In this document: one piece after another, positions 4,631-5,424 of the stretch
Numbering within the stretch: position 1 is the stretch's first letter
How the letters are laid out: each line of letters begins with the position of its first letter
Source of the DNA: Acinetobacter wuhouensis
GTDB taxonomy: Bacteria; Pseudomonadota; Gammaproteobacteria; Pseudomonadales; Moraxellaceae
Assembly: GCF_001696605.3 (NCBI RefSeq)
Contig: NZ_CP031713.1
Span: forward strand, 1 to 5,424
DNA length: 5,424 nt
Reading direction: 5' to 3'
Position numbers and translations under genes: made by a program
Notes under the pieces: generated by a model
Database searches by the model: none
What the model was told of the DNA's origin: nothing
Seen by the model: only the letters and a program-made list of their open reading frames with translations

Positions 4631-5056
4631 ATGAGAAATAAACTGTCTTGGGTAATTGGAATAGCAGCCTTTATTCTATTTATGATAATTGTTACTTATT
4701 CTGCAAAATATATGGAATTACCCTTAGACAGTGATTTAGGTGTAATCGTTACACTTTTAGCTGGTTTTCTTGCTAATAAAATTTACATATTCATTAAACA
4801 AATAGAGCCACCTTATGAAGACATTCTGACCTCAAATTGTTGGATACTGGGCTTAACTTTAATGATGGTAATTACTGGGTTAATTTATAAAGCTTTTGAG
4901 CATTCTTACAGTGATTTAAGCACCTATTTAAGATATGCCTTACAAATAGGATCAATAGCTGGAACTATATGGATTTGCAGACAGATCTATACCACTAAAA
5001 AAGTACAATATGAACTCAGATTAAAACAATTATTTGAGATAGAAAATAATAAATAG
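4631..5056 (+). CDS. Unrecognised four-helix inner-membrane protein
   Basis: I do not recognise the family. The 141 residues contain four hydrophobic segments at about 7-24 (WVIGIAAFILFMIIVTYS), 35-55, 70-88 and 102-118, with short loops, and a polar C-terminal helix (about 119-141, KKVQYELRLKQLFEIENNK). Basic residues at both ends suggest both face the cytoplasm. No catalytic or binding motif stands out. The ATG has only a weak upstream AAGA, 37 bases after the TraD-family stop, so expression may be low or coupled. Together with the next gene it forms a same-strand pair 35 bases apart in noticeably AT-rich sequence. In the predicted leading region of transfer, entry exclusion or protection of incoming DNA are possible roles, but nothing in the sequence proves either. 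Confidence 0.75.
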   Translation: MRNKLSWVIGIAAFILFMIIVTYSAKYMELPLDSDLGVIVTLLAGFLANKIYIFIKQIEPPYEDILTSNCWILGLTLMMVITGLIYKAFEHSYSDLSTYLRYALQIGSIAGTIWICRQIYTTKKVQYELRLKQLFEIENNK

Positions 5057-5091
5057 ATTAAAGTAATCATTGATATTTAAGAGAAATAAAA

Positions 5092-5367
5092 ATGGAAATT
5101 AACGACTTTAAAGAATGTATCAATATCTGGATTAAAGCTGAAACTTGGCATACAAATCATCCTCTTGATACTGAAAGATTCCATAAAGCTATACATCACA
5201 TCTTTATGCAAAACGGCACCAAACTTGAATCTGAAAAGTTTGCTAAATTATTGTCAGAAGTCTTGTTTGAGAAATACCCTAATAAGAATTTCATAGCTCA
5301 GCAAGTTGAATCAGCTAAAGATACTTATGAAGTGATTCGTAGTTATTTATTCGATATAAAAGAATAG
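5092..5367 (+). CDS. Unrecognised 91-residue soluble protein
   Basis: I do not recognise the family. The protein looks wholly helical and cytoplasmic, with three or four helices: residues about 3-18 (INDFKECINIWIKAET), 27-40 (around RFHKAIHHIFMQ), 46-60 (SEKFAKLLSEVLFEK) and 66-89. It has several aromatics and no membrane segment, cysteine pair or clear DNA-binding motif. AAGAGAAA just upstream of the ATG is a modest ribosome site. It follows the four-helix membrane protein by 35 bases on the same strand, so the two are probably co-expressed; a membrane protein and small soluble partner may act together. No terminator is visible in the remaining 57 bases of the window, which are AT-rich and hold only a short TAAATA/TATTTA repeat (5377-5390). 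Confidence 0.75.
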   Translation: MEINDFKECINIWIKAETWHTNHPLDTERFHKAIHHIFMQNGTKLESEKFAKLLSEVLFEKYPNKNFIAQQVESAKDTYEVIRSYLFDIKE

Positions 5368-5424
5368 CCTAAGCAGTAAATAAGTATTTATTTATATCCC
5401 CTCACATATTCCCCAAAAAAGCTA

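Noticed and set aside
1..5424. XerC/XerD recombination site (dif, cer or pdif type)
   Set aside because: I scanned for the TTATGTTAA-like half site on both strands and found no convincing 28-base site.
1..5424. Replication initiator gene, iterons, CRISPR array, tRNA or rRNA, insertion sequence
   Set aside because: No frame resembles Rep proteins I know, there are no tandem 20-base iterons or spaced repeats, no tRNA-like T loop, and no transposase or terminal inverted repeats.

Overview
The window looks like most or all of a small mobilizable plasmid from a low-GC gammaproteobacterium. I think Acinetobacter or another Moraxellaceae most likely, from AT-rich codon use, the style of the genes and the short intergenic gaps. 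That is an impression, not a search result. No chromosomal housekeeping gene and no recognisable Rep protein is present.

Positions 1-707 hold no credible gene but are strongly structured. I read them as a ColE1-type, RNA-primed replication origin. A short plus-strand antisense RNA (about 559-705) with three stem-loops, the last an intrinsic terminator, corresponds to RNAI. The opposite strand, read from about 707 to the left edge, corresponds to the RNAII primer. Along that strand I recognise, in the right order and at similar spacing, short motifs of the pBR322/ColE1 primer, ending with a hairpin followed by a G run where the RNA-DNA hybrid would form. The DNA start would be at or just beyond the left edge.

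Positions 722-2163 (minus strand) hold an unrecognised 271-residue basic protein and a DinJ/YafQ-type toxin-antitoxin pair whose operator palindrome lies at 2190-2218. The pair would stabilise the plasmid.

Positions 2306-3887 (minus strand) are a tightly coupled mobilization operon: a 51-residue single-pass membrane protein, a 309-residue MOBQ (MobA/MobL) relaxase and a 166-residue membrane protein. Upstream, 3963-4042 carries an oriT whose hairpin and nick region closely resemble RSF1010. It is followed by a 97-base interrupted foldback (4043-4139). Going the other way (plus strand) are a TraD-family mobilization accessory gene (4168-4593), a four-helix membrane protein (4631-5056) and a 91-residue soluble protein (5092-5367), the last two unrecognised. 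If the nick works as in RSF1010, this right-hand arm enters the recipient first and the relaxase operon last.

Together the parts give an RNA-controlled replicon, an addiction module, a self-encoded relaxosome that would need a helper conjugation system, and three or four genes of unknown function.
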